From NCBI RefSeq assembly GCF_000381525.1, contig NZ_KB906626.1, forward strand, positions 1 to 34,550: a stretch of 34,550 nucleotides of DNA, in the 5' to 3' direction. This document shows positions 7,671 to 18,799 of the stretch, piece by piece. Source of the DNA: Peptostreptococcus anaerobius VPI 4330 = DSM 2949. Lineage in GTDB: Bacteria > Bacillota > Clostridia > Peptostreptococcales > Peptostreptococcaceae. Numbering within the stretch: the first letter of the stretch is position 1; each line of letters starts with the position of its first letter. The translations under genes and the position numbers were made by a program. Under the pieces are notes generated by a model. It saw only the letters and a list, made by a program, of their open reading frames with translations. It was not told the DNA's origin and made no database searches.

Positions 7671-8572
7671 TGGCAGATTTGAGAGTGAACCTATGTGGTA
7701 AAGAATTGAAAAATCCTATTATAATGGCCTCAGGAACATTTGGATTTGGTAGAGAATACAACGAAATATATGATATATCAGTCTTGGGAGGAGTATCTTC
7801 AAAGGGACTTACTCTTGAGGCTAGACCTGGTAACGAAGGTATGAGGGTCCATGAGACGCCATCTGGTATGATGAACAGTGTAGGGCTAGAAAATCCGGGA
7901 GTTGAAGGTTTTATAGAGAAAGAACTTGATAATTTTTCAAAGCTTGACCTTTGTAGGATAGTAAACCTTGGTGGTGGCTGCCTTGAGGACTATGTCAAGG
8001 GTGCAGAACTCCTTGAAGGAAAAAACTTTGATATGATAGAGCTGAATATATCATGCCCTAATGTAAAGCATGGGGGTATGGCATATGGTATCAAGTCAGA
8101 GGTAGCTAGAGAGGTAGTCAGAGCTGTCAAGAAGGCTACTACAAAGCCTCTTATGGTCAAGTTGTCTCCTAATGCAGAGGACATAGTAGCCATGGCAATT
8201 GCCTGCCAAGAAGAGGGAGCAGACGCTATCTCGCTTGTAAATACTTTTAAGGCTATGGCAATAGATATAAGAAATAAAAAGCCAGTATTTAATAATGTTA
8301 CTGCGGGTCTATCTGGACCAGCTATCAAGCCTATAGCACTTAGGATGGTCTATGAGGTAGCCAAGGCGGTTACTATACCAGTAGTTGGTATGGGTGGAAT
8401 CATGGATGCTAATGACGTGATAGAGTTTATCATGGCAGGAGCTACATGTGTGCAGGTTGGTACAGCCAACTTTGTAAACCCGAGGATAGGACAGGATATA
8501 ATCAGAGACCTAAATAAGTATATGGACGAAAATAATATCGCAAGCCTTGACCAGATCAGGGGCATAATATAA
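7670..8572 (+). CDS. pyrD: Dihydroorotate dehydrogenase B, catalytic subunit
   Basis: A 300-residue FMN TIM-barrel enzyme that oxidises dihydroorotate to orotate. The N-terminus has the MASGTFGFG flavin loop, and NISCPN at 126-131 carries the catalytic Cys129, the class 1 signature (class 2 enzymes use Ser). The C-terminal GMGGI and [10 protein letters not shown] phosphate-binding segments are intact. It is translationally coupled to pyrK. A 124-base gap follows before pyrE, with no clear terminator, so pyrE is likely co-transcribed. Confidence 0.96.
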   Translation: MADLRVNLCGKELKNPIIMASGTFGFGREYNEIYDISVLGGVSSKGLTLEARPGNEGMRVHETPSGMMNSVGLENPGVEGFIEKELDNFSKLDLCRIVNLGGGCLEDYVKGAELLEGKNFDMIELNISCPNVKHGGMAYGIKSEVAREVVRAVKKATTKPLMVKLSPNAEDIVAMAIACQEEGADAISLVNTFKAMAIDIRNKKPVFNNVTAGLSGPAIKPIALRMVYEVAKAVTIPVVGMGGIMDANDVIEFIMAGATCVQVGTANFVNPRIGQDIIRDLNKYMDENNIASLDQIRGII

Positions 8573-8696
8573 GTAAAATATTAATGGAACTTAGGCCTGA
8601 TAGACATATAATGGTTGGAAATTGTAGTCTATTCAGAATAGTAAGAGCTTAAGTTGAAAAATAATTTGTATAAGTTAAATGGAGAGGAATTAAACA

Positions 8697-9278
8697 ATGT
8701 CAAATATAGATGTAATAGAAATACTAAAAGAATGCAATGCACTACTAGAAGGACACTTTTTACTATCATCAGGAAAGCACTCAAACAGATATGTACAGTG
8801 TGCCAAGGTCCTAAGATACCCAGACCAGGCAGCCAAGGTGCTTAGCCTAGTTGTAGACAAGATAAAGGACCTAGATATAGACCTAGTAGTAGGACCAGCT
8901 ATGGGTGGTGTAGTAGTATCTTATGAATTAGGTAGACAGCTAGGAAAAGAAGCTGTATTCACTGAGAGAAAAGACAATGTGATGGAGCTTAGAAGAGGCT
9001 TTGAAGTAAAGCCAGGAGCTAAAATCATAATAGCAGAGGACGTTGTAACTACAGGTAAGTCTACAAAGGAAACTAAGAAAGTCTTAGAAGACCTTGGTGG
9101 AGAAGTTATAGGCGTTGCTTGTATAGCCAACAGAACAAAGGAAGATATAGGAATGCCTATATATTCAGCTATTGACCTAGATATACAGGTATATGAATCA
9201 GATGCATGCCCACTATGTGAGGAAGGCAAGATAGACCTTGTAAAGCCTGGAAGTAGAGAATTTAAAAACAATAAGTAA
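8697..9278 (+). CDS. pyrE: Orotate phosphoribosyltransferase
   Basis: A 193-residue enzyme that makes orotidine monophosphate from orotate and PRPP. The PRPP motif EDVVTTGKS lies at 114-122 and the flexible-loop region [13 protein letters not shown] at 90-102. The N-terminal [14 protein letters not shown] and the C-terminal CPLCEEGK segment are characteristic of the Thermus-type OPRT subfamily. A GGAGAGGA ribosome binding site precedes the ATG. pyrC, pyrF and carAB are not in the window and must be elsewhere. Confidence 0.95.
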   Translation: MSNIDVIEILKECNALLEGHFLLSSGKHSNRYVQCAKVLRYPDQAAKVLSLVVDKIKDLDIDLVVGPAMGGVVVSYELGRQLGKEAVFTERKDNVMELRRGFEVKPGAKIIIAEDVVTTGKSTKETKKVLEDLGGEVIGVACIANRTKEDIGMPIYSAIDLDIQVYESDACPLCEEGKIDLVKPGSREFKNNK

Positions 9279-9285
9279 TAAATTT

Positions 9286-9326
9286 TGGCCTCTTTGGGAT
9301 AAGTTTCTCGAGAGGCTTTTAATTTT
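9286..9326 (+). terminator. Terminator of the pyr operon
   Basis: GCCTCT (9288-9293) pairs with AGAGGC (9311-9316) around a 17-base loop, followed by TTTTAATTTT. Confidence 0.75.
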
Positions 9327-9461
9327 CCGACTTTTTATATAGTAATTATTTTCAGGGTATGGTAAACTTATATTGATATTATTTATTTTATAATACGCAA
9401 ACTATAACTAAAATGTGTATTCTTAAGTACATATTTAAATTGTTGATTGAGAGGTGTATAA

Positions 9462-10073
9462 ATGTCTCGTTTTAAAAAGATATTATTCGTTGTATATTCG
9501 CTTTATATCGTAGGTCTGATGGGACTTATGTATTTGGCCTTGACGCCGGGAAATGCCATGAGTTCGACTATAGACTCATTTAATTTCAGGGGATACCTGC
9601 CATACTTGGTGGGACTTGCCGTATTCATCGTAATTTTAAGGATGGTCCTTGTGGTATTCCAAAAATCAGACCAGTCCTACTTGTCATTGACTGACAATGA
9701 TGGGACTATTAGATTATCTGATAGGTCAATAGAAAACACAGTCCTATTTTCTTTGAAGGACTATGATTACATCAAGGAAAAATCTGTAAAGGTCAGCATA
9801 AAAAAGCCTTCAGCAGACCATATAAACTTAGCTATTTTTGCCAAGTGTGGATTTGATGAAGATATATATTCTATAGTAGATGAGGAGGGGCTAGACGGCC
9901 TATTTAAGTCAGTCCAGGAGGATGTCCATGCTAGTCTAGAGCAACTCTTAGGATTTAGAATAGAGAAATTAGATATGAAGTTTTATCATATAGATAAGAA
10001 GGATATAAGTGACAAGAAGGACAAGGCAGCTACAAAGAAAACATACAAGAAAAAAATCAGTAGGGTTAAATAG
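9462..10073 (+). CDS. amaP: Alkaline shock response membrane anchor protein AmaP
   Basis: A 203-residue membrane protein. There are two spans, about residues 5-27 and 46-66, followed by a cytoplasmic alpha/beta domain (about 75-175) and a Lys-rich tail. This is the layout of AmaP, which tethers Asp23 to the membrane. The next gene encodes a DUF2273-like protein and the third is asp23, the usual cell-envelope stress module of Bacillota. A GAGAGG ribosome binding site precedes the ATG. A TATAAT lies at 9389-9394 upstream, but without a well spaced -35. The function comes from family and context; no enzyme motif is visible. Confidence 0.85.
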   Translation: MSRFKKILFVVYSLYIVGLMGLMYLALTPGNAMSSTIDSFNFRGYLPYLVGLAVFIVILRMVLVVFQKSDQSYLSLTDNDGTIRLSDRSIENTVLFSLKDYDYIKEKSVKVSIKKPSADHINLAIFAKCGFDEDIYSIVDEEGLDGLFKSVQEDVHASLEQLLGFRIEKLDMKFYHIDKKDISDKKDKAATKKTYKKKISRVK

Positions 10074-10085
10074 GAGGTGACTAAG

Positions 10086-10652
10086 GTGGCGGATGAAAAA
10101 TACCATATAGAAGATTTTGACGACGTGGATATAGTCATTTCTAAAGGCAGTAAGTCGGCTAAAAAGGATGAGGCGGACAAGCTAGTAAAGGCTCAGCCCA
10201 AGATAATATATGAATCTTCGGATGACTACTCAGTTTATGACGAGGATGTTTACGATGACTACTCAGTTTATGACGAGGATGTTTACGATGACTACTACAA
10301 GGATATATATGATGATATATACGAGGAAGCTAAATCCAAAAAATCTAAGCAGAAAAAATCCAAAAAGATATATGTTGAAGAAAAAGATCCATTTAAAAGA
10401 CCGGATAGTCAGTGGGACAGGATGGTAAAAGAAACAGGAGATTATATAGTGAGGACTTCTTATAGAAAGCCCAATACCTTTAAGGCAACCTTGGTAGGAT
10501 TATTGATAGGAATTATGATACTTATATTAGGCTTTGCTAAGACCCTACTTATAAGTCTTATAGTATTTGTTGCAAATATAATAGGTCAATTACTAGATGA
10601 CAATCCAAGAGTTTGGAATGTTTTGGATTTTTTGATCAGGAAGTTCAAGTAG
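10086..10652 (+). CDS. DUF2273-like membrane protein with acidic, Tyr-rich N-terminal extension
   Basis: A 188-residue protein. Its C-terminal part (about 128-188) has two close membrane spans and a basic end, resembling the small DUF2273 proteins that sit between amaP and asp23. Most DUF2273 proteins are only about 60-80 residues. Here an N-terminal region of about 125 residues is added: a Tyr/Asp/Glu-rich block with an exact 11-residue repeat (DDYSVYDEDVY, twice), then a Lys/Ser-rich stretch. I choose the GTG at 10086 because the upstream GTG at 10077 lies inside the AGGAGGTGA ribosome binding site. It probably helps anchor Asp23. Whether the extension is a true domain or low-complexity linker is open. 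Confidence 0.75.
   Translation: MADEKYHIEDFDDVDIVISKGSKSAKKDEADKLVKAQPKIIYESSDDYSVYDEDVYDDYSVYDEDVYDDYYKDIYDDIYEEAKSKKSKQKKSKKIYVEEKDPFKRPDSQWDRMVKETGDYIVRTSYRKPNTFKATLVGLLIGIMILILGFAKTLLISLIVFVANIIGQLLDDNPRVWNVLDFLIRKFK
10221..10296 (+). repeat. 33-bp in-frame tandem duplication inside the DUF2273-like gene
   Basis: Two identical 33-base units (10221-10253 and 10254-10286) encode DDYSVYDEDVY twice, followed by the first 10 bases of a third. Exact DNA identity means a recent event, so copy number may vary between strains. Confidence 0.95.
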
Positions 10653-10741
10653 TATTGGAGAAATTTGAAAACTAGATTTGAAATTTAGATTTTAAAACTC
10701 GGTTTAATAACTTGTTTTAGTAACTTGAAAGGAGAATTGTT

Positions 10742-11134
10742 ATGGCAAATGATATTCAGAAGGATTTTAACAATGAGGAGCTAGAGCACAGAAGTGTTCT
10801 AACATTCGGTGAACAGGTAATAGAAAAGATAGTTGCAGCTGCTCTTGATGGAGTTGACGGTGTAGCTGTTGTAAGAAGTGGCGGAGGTGCCTTTGGTGGA
10901 AGAATTGGGAAGGCTACCGATGGTATAAACGTAGAAGTTGGAGAAAAGGAAGTGGCAGTTGACCTAAGACTGGTACTAGAATTCGGAAAAAATGCAAAGG
11001 AAATATACACTAACCTAAAGGCTACAATAGAAGATCAGGTGATGAGCATGACTGGACTAAAGGTTGTAGAGGTAAACGCTAGGGTAGAAGATGTCTTAAA
11101 TAGCGAAGAATTTAGGGCTAGAATAGAGGGATAG
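10742..11134 (+). CDS. asp23: Asp23/Gls24 family envelope stress protein
   Basis: A 130-residue Asp23 (alkaline shock) family protein, cytoplasmic and membrane-associated through AmaP. The core starts at FGEQVIEKIVAAALDGVDGV and continues with a strand-rich domain ending in VVEVNARVEDV. A GAAAGGAG ribosome binding site precedes the ATG. It closes the amaP module and is followed at once by a terminator. In many clostridia nusB follows asp23; here it does not. Confidence 0.94.
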   Translation: MANDIQKDFNNEELEHRSVLTFGEQVIEKIVAAALDGVDGVAVVRSGGGAFGGRIGKATDGINVEVGEKEVAVDLRLVLEFGKNAKEIYTNLKATIEDQVMSMTGLKVVEVNARVEDVLNSEEFRARIEG

Positions 11135-11140
11135 TTTTTG

Positions 11141-11170
11141 GGCAGTTGTACAGGTGTATGGCTGCCTTTT
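11141..11170 (+). terminator. Terminator of the amaP-asp23 module
   Basis: GGCAG (11141-11145) pairs with CTGCC (11162-11166), the stem continuing inward mostly through wobble pairs, followed by TTTT. Since ogg starts 36 bases later with no visible promoter, some read-through is likely. Confidence 0.75.
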
Positions 11171-11206
11171 AAAAATATGCCAGAATTTAAGTGATGAGGA
11201 AAGAGT

Positions 11207-12097
11207 ATGATATACAAGAATATTGAGATTGAAGAAATAGAAAATGGAATAAAGATAATAGGCCAAAATAATTTTGAGCCTAGTCATATATTCGACTGTG
11301 GTCAGTGTTTTAGGTGGATTAAGGAAGATGACGGGTCATATACAGGTGTGGCTATGGGCAAAATCCTAAATGTATCTAAAAGAGATGGGGATATAATTCT
11401 TCTTAATACCAATCTAGATGACTTTGAAAACATATGGTATGACTACTTCGACCTAGGAAGAGACTACGGTCAAATGATAGACAAGTTAAAGGTACATGAT
11501 GACAATCTCCTAAAGGCGACTGAGTTCGGTCATGGAATCAGACTCCTACAGCAGGATGGTTGGGAGATGCTTATATCCTTTATAATATCATCAAATAACA
11601 GGATACCTATGATACAGAGGGCCATAAACAACATATCTGAGAACTATGGTGACTGCCTAGGACAATACAAGGGCAAGATCTACTACAGTTTTCCGAGTCC
11701 AGCCCAGCTATCCAAGGCCAGTGTTGAAGACCTTAGGAATTTAAAGCTTGGCTTTAGGGACAAGTATGTATATGAGACTACAAAGGCTGTGCTTGAATCA
11801 GGACTTGATATGGTAGACTTTATCAAGATGGAGGCTGATATATGCCACAAGGAATTGATGAAGTTTAAGGGTGTTGGTGCCAAGGTTGCAGATTGCATAG
11901 CCCTATTTGGTATGAGAAAGTACGATTCTTTCCCAGTAGATGTATGGGTGAAGAGGGTGATGCAGGAGTTTTATGGGGCAGAGGATATGAGCCTTGTAAA
12001 AATGAGGGCATATGGAAGAGACTTATTTGGTGAGGATGCTGGATTTGCCCAGCAGTATTTATTCTATTATGTAAGAGAGCTAGAAATAGGTAAGTAG
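11207..12097 (+). CDS. ogg: 8-oxoguanine DNA glycosylase (OGG1-like)
   Basis: A 296-residue base-excision repair enzyme that removes 8-oxoguanine and cuts the strand at the abasic site. The N-terminal OGG domain includes FDCGQCFRW at 29-37. The helix-hairpin-helix GVGAKVADC at 222-230 holds the catalytic Lys226, and FPVDVW at 242-247 holds the catalytic Asp245, the same arrangement as eukaryotic OGG1 rather than MutM. This OGG1-like type is common in Clostridia. A GAGGAAAG ribosome binding site precedes the ATG. cls starts 8 bases after the stop, so the two are co-expressed. Confidence 0.94.
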   Translation: MIYKNIEIEEIENGIKIIGQNNFEPSHIFDCGQCFRWIKEDDGSYTGVAMGKILNVSKRDGDIILLNTNLDDFENIWYDYFDLGRDYGQMIDKLKVHDDNLLKATEFGHGIRLLQQDGWEMLISFIISSNNRIPMIQRAINNISENYGDCLGQYKGKIYYSFPSPAQLSKASVEDLRNLKLGFRDKYVYETTKAVLESGLDMVDFIKMEADICHKELMKFKGVGAKVADCIALFGMRKYDSFPVDVWVKRVMQEFYGAEDMSLVKMRAYGRDLFGEDAGFAQQYLFYYVRELEIGK

Positions 12098-12105
12098 GTG
12101 GTAAA

Positions 12106-13587
12106 ATGTCTCTCGGGATTTTTTTAGTTCTTATAGGATTGTCCTATTTGGTAGGAATATTGATAGCTATGAATATACTCCTAGAAAATAGGGATCCATC
12201 CAAGACCCTATCTTGGATGATGATGTTTGTGTTATTTCCGGGTTTTGGAATAATACTCTATGTTATATCGGGAAGAAATATAAGAAAGCACAAGATATTT
12301 AAGGCACAAGAAAGAAACAAAAGGATAGATAGGAGACATATATTTAAGAGTTTTGAGGTTGCAAAAAATATAGTTGCAAGTCAAAAGCTGAGATTGGACA
12401 GGGGTGAGCTATTTAATGATGGACCAAGTCCAGACAAGGAAAGGGTTGTAAGGCTCCTTTTGAATCTGGGCAAGTTCCCATTTACCAGCAACAACAAGGT
12501 TATCTACTACAAGGATGGTAGAGAAAAATTCTATAGTTTAATAGAGGATATGAAGTCGGCCAAGGACCATATCCATCTAGAGTATTTTATTATAAAAGAT
12601 TCTAAGATAGGCAGGCAGATAAAGGATGTCTTGATCAAAAAGGCCAGTGAGGGTGTAAGGGTCAGGGTCCTTTATGATGATTTGGCTTGTTGGAGGTTTA
12701 AGGTCCACAGAGACTTTCTAAGAGAGCTCAGGCAGGCTGGTGTAGCGTGTGCAGCCTTCTTGCCGACCAAGCTACCCCTAATAGGAGGCCAGCTCAACTA
12801 CAGGAACCATAGAAAGATAGCCGTTATAGATGGTCAAATAGGCTATACAGGAGGCCTGAATATAGGGGACGAGTACGTGAGTCTTGAAGACAGGTTTGGC
12901 TATTGGAGGGATTCACACCTGAGGATTGACGGTGTAGCAACCTATATGCTTCAGATGATATTCTTGATGGACTGGTACCTTACGACTGGAGAGATATTGA
13001 CAGATGACAAGTACACACCAAAGATAGACTATAGGGGTAATACCCAGATGCAGATAGTTGGTACAGGACCGGATAGTAAGTGGGAGGACATACATTATGC
13101 TTTTTTCTCTGCCATAACCCAGGCTAAAAAGTGTGTGTATATAGAGACACCGTATTTTATACCTGATGAAAGCCTTTTAAAGGCCATCAAGACTGCAGCC
13201 CTATCAGGAGTTGATGTGAGGATTATTTTTCCTAAGAAAATCGACCACTATATAGTCAACATAGCTTCGTATTCGTATTTTGAAGAAGTATTGAGGGCTG
13301 GTGGTAGGGTCTTTCTATATGAAAAAGGATTCTTGCACGCAAAGGTGGTCATAGTAGATGATGAGATAGCCTCAATAGGCTCATCCAATATAGATTTGAG
13401 GAGCTTTATGCTCAATTTCGAGGTCAATGCCTTTATATACGACCCCAAGACTGTAGACATAATTAAAGAACAGTTCTATGATGACCAGGACGATTCTGAG
13501 GAGTTGGATCTTGAGAATTTTAGAACTAGACACGTTGCGGTCAGACTGTTAGAGTCGGTTGCGAGGTTGTTCTCACCCCTACTTTAG
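12106..13587 (+). CDS. cls: Cardiolipin synthase
   Basis: A 493-residue membrane-bound phospholipase D family enzyme that condenses two phosphatidylglycerols into cardiolipin and glycerol. Two N-terminal membrane spans (about 2-24 and 34-55) are followed by two HKD motifs, the first with His235, Lys237 and Asp242 (NHRKIAVID) and the second with His411, Lys413 and Asp418 (LHAKVVIVD). Length and layout are standard for bacterial Cls. The ribosome binding site is AGGTGG. No clear terminator separates it from groESL. Confidence 0.96.
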   Translation: MSLGIFLVLIGLSYLVGILIAMNILLENRDPSKTLSWMMMFVLFPGFGIILYVISGRNIRKHKIFKAQERNKRIDRRHIFKSFEVAKNIVASQKLRLDRGELFNDGPSPDKERVVRLLLNLGKFPFTSNNKVIYYKDGREKFYSLIEDMKSAKDHIHLEYFIIKDSKIGRQIKDVLIKKASEGVRVRVLYDDLACWRFKVHRDFLRELRQAGVACAAFLPTKLPLIGGQLNYRNHRKIAVIDGQIGYTGGLNIGDEYVSLEDRFGYWRDSHLRIDGVATYMLQMIFLMDWYLTTGEILTDDKYTPKIDYRGNTQMQIVGTGPDSKWEDIHYAFFSAITQAKKCVYIETPYFIPDESLLKAIKTAALSGVDVRIIFPKKIDHYIVNIASYSYFEEVLRAGGRVFLYEKGFLHAKVVIVDDEIASIGSSNIDLRSFMLNFEVNAFIYDPKTVDIIKEQFYDDQDDSEELDLENFRTRHVAVRLLESVARLFSPLL

Positions 13588-13613
13588 TTTAGAAAAAATT
13601 AAGATAAGAGTTA

Positions 13614-13647
13614 TATACTATTAGCAATTAAACAAGAAGAGTGCTAA
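13614..13647 (+). promoter_or_regulatory. groESL promoter region with CIRCE operator (HrcA site)
   Basis: TTAGCAATT (13621-13629), nine bases, then GAGTGCTAA (13639-13647) match the CIRCE inverted repeat TTAGCACTC-N9-GAGTGCTAA. The right arm is perfect and the left arm has two changes. A -10 like TATACT lies just before it at 13614-13619; the -35 is not clear. HrcA binding here would block groESL transcription and be relieved by heat. hrcA is not in this window. Confidence 0.88.
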
Positions 13648-13665
13648 AAAGGGAGGTAAGGTAAA

Positions 13666-13950
13666 ATGAAAATAAAGCCACTAGGTGATAGACTTGTATT
13701 GAAGAAGGTAGAAGCAGAAGAAAAAACATCAAGCGGGATAATACTTACAGGAGCTGCCAAGGAAGTTCCTCAGTTTGCAGAAGTTGTAGCTGTAGGTTCT
13801 GGCATAGTTGATGGAAAAGAAGTAAAGATGGAAGTTGAAGTAGGTGACAGGGTTATCTACAACAAGTATGCTGGTACTGACGTCAAGATAGAGGGCGAAG
13901 AATTTATAGTACTAAAGCAGGAAGAGATAGTTGGAGTATTGGTAGACTAA
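13666..13950 (+). CDS. groES: Co-chaperonin GroES
   Basis: A 94-residue Hsp10 that caps the GroEL folding chamber. It starts with the standard MKIKPLGDRLVLKK, has a mobile loop EAEEKTSSGIILTGAAKE (about 17-34) that contacts GroEL, and ends in the usual EIVGVLVD. GGGAGGTAAGG is the ribosome binding site. It is 19 bases upstream of groEL. Confidence 0.98.
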   Translation: MKIKPLGDRLVLKKVEAEEKTSSGIILTGAAKEVPQFAEVVAVGSGIVDGKEVKMEVEVGDRVIYNKYAGTDVKIEGEEFIVLKQEEIVGVLVD

Positions 13951-13954
13951 ATAA

Positions 13955-15592
<1,638 letters not shown>

Positions 15593-15687
15593 TTTTGCTT
15601 AAAATATTATCTGAATCAAGTTTAATGCCATAGATTTAGGATTTTAAAGCTGAATTAAAAAAATAATTTAATAAAAATGCAACTTGT

Positions 15688-15735
15688 TAAGGTAGAACTA
15701 TAGAAAATAACTATATGCCTACCTTACATTCTTTT
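15688..15735 (+). terminator. Probable groESL terminator
   Basis: TAAGGTAG (15688-15695) pairs with CTACCTTA (15719-15726), with a partly paired inner CTATAG / CTATAT segment. The following CATTCTTTT is only a moderate U tract. Confidence 0.5.
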
Positions 15736-15793
15736 CAGCACCTCTTGCAAGTCCATCAATTAAACATATATTTAAGACATATAATAGAAAATC

Positions 15794-15802
15794 TGATATA
15801 CT
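15794..15802 (+). promoter_or_regulatory. Extended -10 promoter of the YeiH-type gene
   Basis: TGA plus TATACT forms an extended -10. A poor -35 (AGACAT) lies 17 bases upstream. The predicted start is about 25 bases before the ribosome binding site. Confidence 0.45.
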
Positions 15803-15836
15803 AGTGTAGTGAAAATAATTCAAAGGGGGTAATATT

Positions 15837-16865
15837 ATGGAATTTCTAAACAAAACATGGAAGGGTATAGTGCTGAGTCTAATAATATCAGTACCGAGCT
15901 GGATATTGGGAAATATGTTCCCAGTCATAGGTGGACCTGTTATAGGTATACTCCTAGGTATGGTTATTACCATATTTATCAAGGAAAAGGGGCCATTTAA
16001 ACAGGGTATTGGCTTTGTATCTAAGAAGGTTCTCCAGTATGCTGTAATACTTCTTGGTTTTGGACTAAACTTAAGTGTCATAATGGAAACAGGTAAACAG
16101 TCACTTCCTATTATTATTACAACGATAGCGACTTCCTTGATTGTTTCCTATCTAATGTGTAAGTTTATGAAGATACCAGAGAAGATATCTATACTTATAG
16201 GTGTAGGTTCATCAATATGTGGTGGTTCAGCAATAGCTGCAACAGCACCGGTAATAGATGCAGTGGATGAAGAAGTTGCCCAGGCTATTTCGGTAATTTT
16301 CTTGTTCAATGTAATAGCAGCAGTTGTATTTCCAACTCTTGGAACAGCGCTTGGATTTAGCCATGTTACAGGAGATGCATTTGGGATATTTGCAGGTACA
16401 GCTGTAAACGACACGTCATCTGTTACGGCAGCAGCATCAACTTGGGATGCTATAAATCACCTGGGAACACAGACACTTGATAAGGCTGTCACTGTTAAGC
16501 TTACGAGGACACTTGCTATTATACCTATAACTTTAGCCTTGGCTGTAAATAGGGCTAAAAAGGAAAACAGCAAGGAAAATTCCTTTAGTTTGAGCAGGGC
16601 ATTGCCTAGATTTATTATATATTTTGTCCTAGCGAGTATAGTTACTACTATATGTATGTCAATGGGTGTGTCAAAAGAACTTTTCCTACCACTTAAGACA
16701 CTTAGTAAATTCTTTATAGTCATGGCTATGACAGCGATAGGACTTAATACAGACATTATAAAACTTATAAAGACTGGTGGTAAACCAATAGTTTTAGGTT
16801 TTACTTGTTGGGTATCTATAACATGCGTATCACTAATAATGCAAAAATTATTGGGAATATGGTAG
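15837..16865 (+). CDS. YeiH/UPF0324 family membrane protein (putative sulfate exporter family)
   Basis: A 342-residue protein with about ten hydrophobic spans. The family signature is visible in [16 protein letters not shown] (about 123-138) and in the [15 protein letters not shown] segment. Automated annotation usually calls this family putative sulfate exporter; the substrate is not firmly known. AAGGGGG precedes the ATG. The gene stands alone between groESL and the atp operon and has its own candidate promoter. A weak hairpin (AATAG / CTATT, 16889-16901) with an AT tail follows. Confidence 0.85.
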   Translation: MEFLNKTWKGIVLSLIISVPSWILGNMFPVIGGPVIGILLGMVITIFIKEKGPFKQGIGFVSKKVLQYAVILLGFGLNLSVIMETGKQSLPIIITTIATSLIVSYLMCKFMKIPEKISILIGVGSSICGGSAIAATAPVIDAVDEEVAQAISVIFLFNVIAAVVFPTLGTALGFSHVTGDAFGIFAGTAVNDTSSVTAAASTWDAINHLGTQTLDKAVTVKLTRTLAIIPITLALAVNRAKKENSKENSFSLSRALPRFIIYFVLASIVTTICMSMGVSKELFLPLKTLSKFFIVMAMTAIGLNTDIIKLIKTGGKPIVLGFTCWVSITCVSLIMQKLLGIW

Positions 16866-17039
16866 GCAAAGGCTTAGATAATAGAAAAAATAGTAGCTAT
16901 TAAATTTTTAAAATTTATGTAAGTATTTTAAATTGCAGTCAAAACACCATTTGACCAAAATCTTAAAAAAAAATTAAGTACTAGTTAAGATTAAATTATG
17001 CTAAAAGGAATATGATTTGTTAGAAGGTGGGTAAAGAAG

Positions 17040-17273
17040 ATGGATGGAAGATATAAATGGTCAGAGCTTGCTAAGGGATTTTCCCTTTTGAGCCAGATAG
17101 GCATCACGATGGTGGTGTGTATTTTAGGCTGTAGCTTGTTGGGGCTTTGGATTGATAAAAAAATTGGAACTAGGCCCATATTCACCCTGATATTCATTGT
17201 AATTGGGGTACTGAGTGCCTTTATGAATCTTCACAAAACCTTGAAGTCTTATATGAGAAAGGAGAGTGAATAA
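17040..17273 (+). CDS. atpZ: AtpZ/AtpI family protein
   Basis: A 77-residue protein with two membrane spans (about 16-38 and 44-64) and the linker GLWIDKKIGTRP, the standard AtpZ/AtpI form found at the front of F-ATPase operons. Members are proposed to help c-ring assembly or carry Mg2+/Ca2+. AGGTGG upstream is the ribosome binding site. I see no strong promoter in 16866-17039; TTGACC at 16951 and TATGCT at 16997-17002 are poor candidates. The next gene begins within or just after its 3' end. Confidence 0.85.
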   Translation: MDGRYKWSELAKGFSLLSQIGITMVVCILGCSLLGLWIDKKIGTRPIFTLIFIVIGVLSAFMNLHKTLKSYMRKESE

Positions 17274-17277
17274 CTTA

Positions 17278-17655
17278 TTGGACAAACAGATAGCAAATGA
17301 TCTAAAAAAGATAATGCAGGGTATTTTAATTTATGATATATTGGGTATTTTAGTACTAATAGTCATAATGAAGGCGACCCTTGCGACAATAGGGGGTTTA
17401 CTCTTGGGAAGTTTGACTTCGATTGTAGCCCTAATTATGATTGCTAGAAATGTTATTGGACTAGTTGAAAGGGAAAAGGTAAAAGCTTCACTTACGGCTA
17501 CTGCTGGTTATAGTGCTAGGCTTTTGATGTATGCAGCCGTGCTTATTTTTGCGGCCAAAACGCAATATGTCAATGTATTTACTACTTTTTTCGGTCTGAT
17601 AAGTGTTAGCCTGGTGATCAAGGCGCAACAACTAATCCTAAGAAAGAGGGGTTAG
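17278..17655 (+). CDS. atpI: ATP synthase subunit I (AtpI)
   Basis: A protein of about 125 residues with four hydrophobic spans, of the ATP synthase I family and different from AtpZ. It is thought to help assemble the c ring. The start is uncertain. GTG at 17266 overlaps the upstream gene by 8 bases but lies 1 base from AAAGGAG (17258-17264). TTG at 17278 has a better distance, particularly if AAGGAGAGTGA as a whole pairs with 16S rRNA, so I use TTG. atpB follows after 16 bases. Confidence 0.82.
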   Translation: MDKQIANDLKKIMQGILIYDILGILVLIVIMKATLATIGGLLLGSLTSIVALIMIARNVIGLVEREKVKASLTATAGYSARLLMYAAVLIFAAKTQYVNVFTTFFGLISVSLVIKAQQLILRKRG

Positions 17656-17671
17656 AGAAAGGAGAAATACG

Positions 17672-18376
17672 ATGTATCAAGCCAAATACATAATATATAT
17701 TGGTAACTTTAAGATAAGTGAGACAATAGTGACTCAGTGGCTGATTATGCTATTTTTGATCGTTATGTCGTTGATTCTGACTAGAAACCTAAAGCCAGTC
17801 CCAGAAACCAAGAGACAGCATTTTCTTGAATGGGCTGTAGGAAACCTTAGAAGTTTCGTTACTGGTGTCATGGGTGAAAGATTCATATCTAGGGTGCCAA
17901 ATATGGTTTCATATATAGGTACTATACTATTATTCTTTGCATTGTCAGATATCGTAACCTTATTGGGACTCAGGTCACCAACTACAGATCTAGACACGAC
18001 TGCAGCTTGGGCTTTGATGACAGTTGCTCTTATATATATTATGGGAGTTAAATTTAAGGGGCCTTCTTACTTCAAAGAGTTTATAGAGCCAACGCCATTG
18101 TTGTTGCCACTAAACGTTATTGGAGAATTAGCAAGACCCATATCCTTGGCATTCCGTCCATTCGGTAATATATTAGGTGGTTCAATTATCATGCTATTAT
18201 TATACCAGTTATTGGGCTATGTCTCAGGATTGATACCAAACTTGTCAATACCGATTGGCCAGTTTGCAATACCAGTTCCACTACATATGTATTTTGATAT
18301 ATTTGCTGGTCTATTACAGGCATTTATATTCTCAATGCTGACTATGGTATTTGTAAGTAGTGCAACTGAAGATTAA
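17672..18376 (+). CDS. atpB: ATP synthase subunit a
   Basis: A 234-residue membrane subunit that forms the ion half-channels beside the c ring. The key helix reads ELARPISLAFRPFGN with the essential stator Arg162, and GGSIIMLLLYQLLG follows. There are about five spans; the C-terminus ends in MVFVSSATED. GAAAGGAG is the ribosome binding site. The order I-B-E-F-H-A-G-D-C is the standard one. Confidence 0.95.
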   Translation: MYQAKYIIYIGNFKISETIVTQWLIMLFLIVMSLILTRNLKPVPETKRQHFLEWAVGNLRSFVTGVMGERFISRVPNMVSYIGTILLFFALSDIVTLLGLRSPTTDLDTTAAWALMTVALIYIMGVKFKGPSYFKEFIEPTPLLLPLNVIGELARPISLAFRPFGNILGGSIIMLLLYQLLGYVSGLIPNLSIPIGQFAIPVPLHMYFDIFAGLLQAFIFSMLTMVFVSSATED

Positions 18377-18412
18377 AGATGAAATTAAAAGATTATTAGG
18401 TAAACAGACTAA

Positions 18413-18757
<345 letters not shown>

Positions 18758-18799
18758 TATAATCTAGAGTTTCCAGATTAAATTAGAGGAGGGTGAAAA

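Noticed and set aside
8654-8845. 63-residue + strand frame overlapping the start of pyrE
   Set aside because: It starts at TTG without a ribosome binding site and runs in another frame across pyrE, which has full family motifs.
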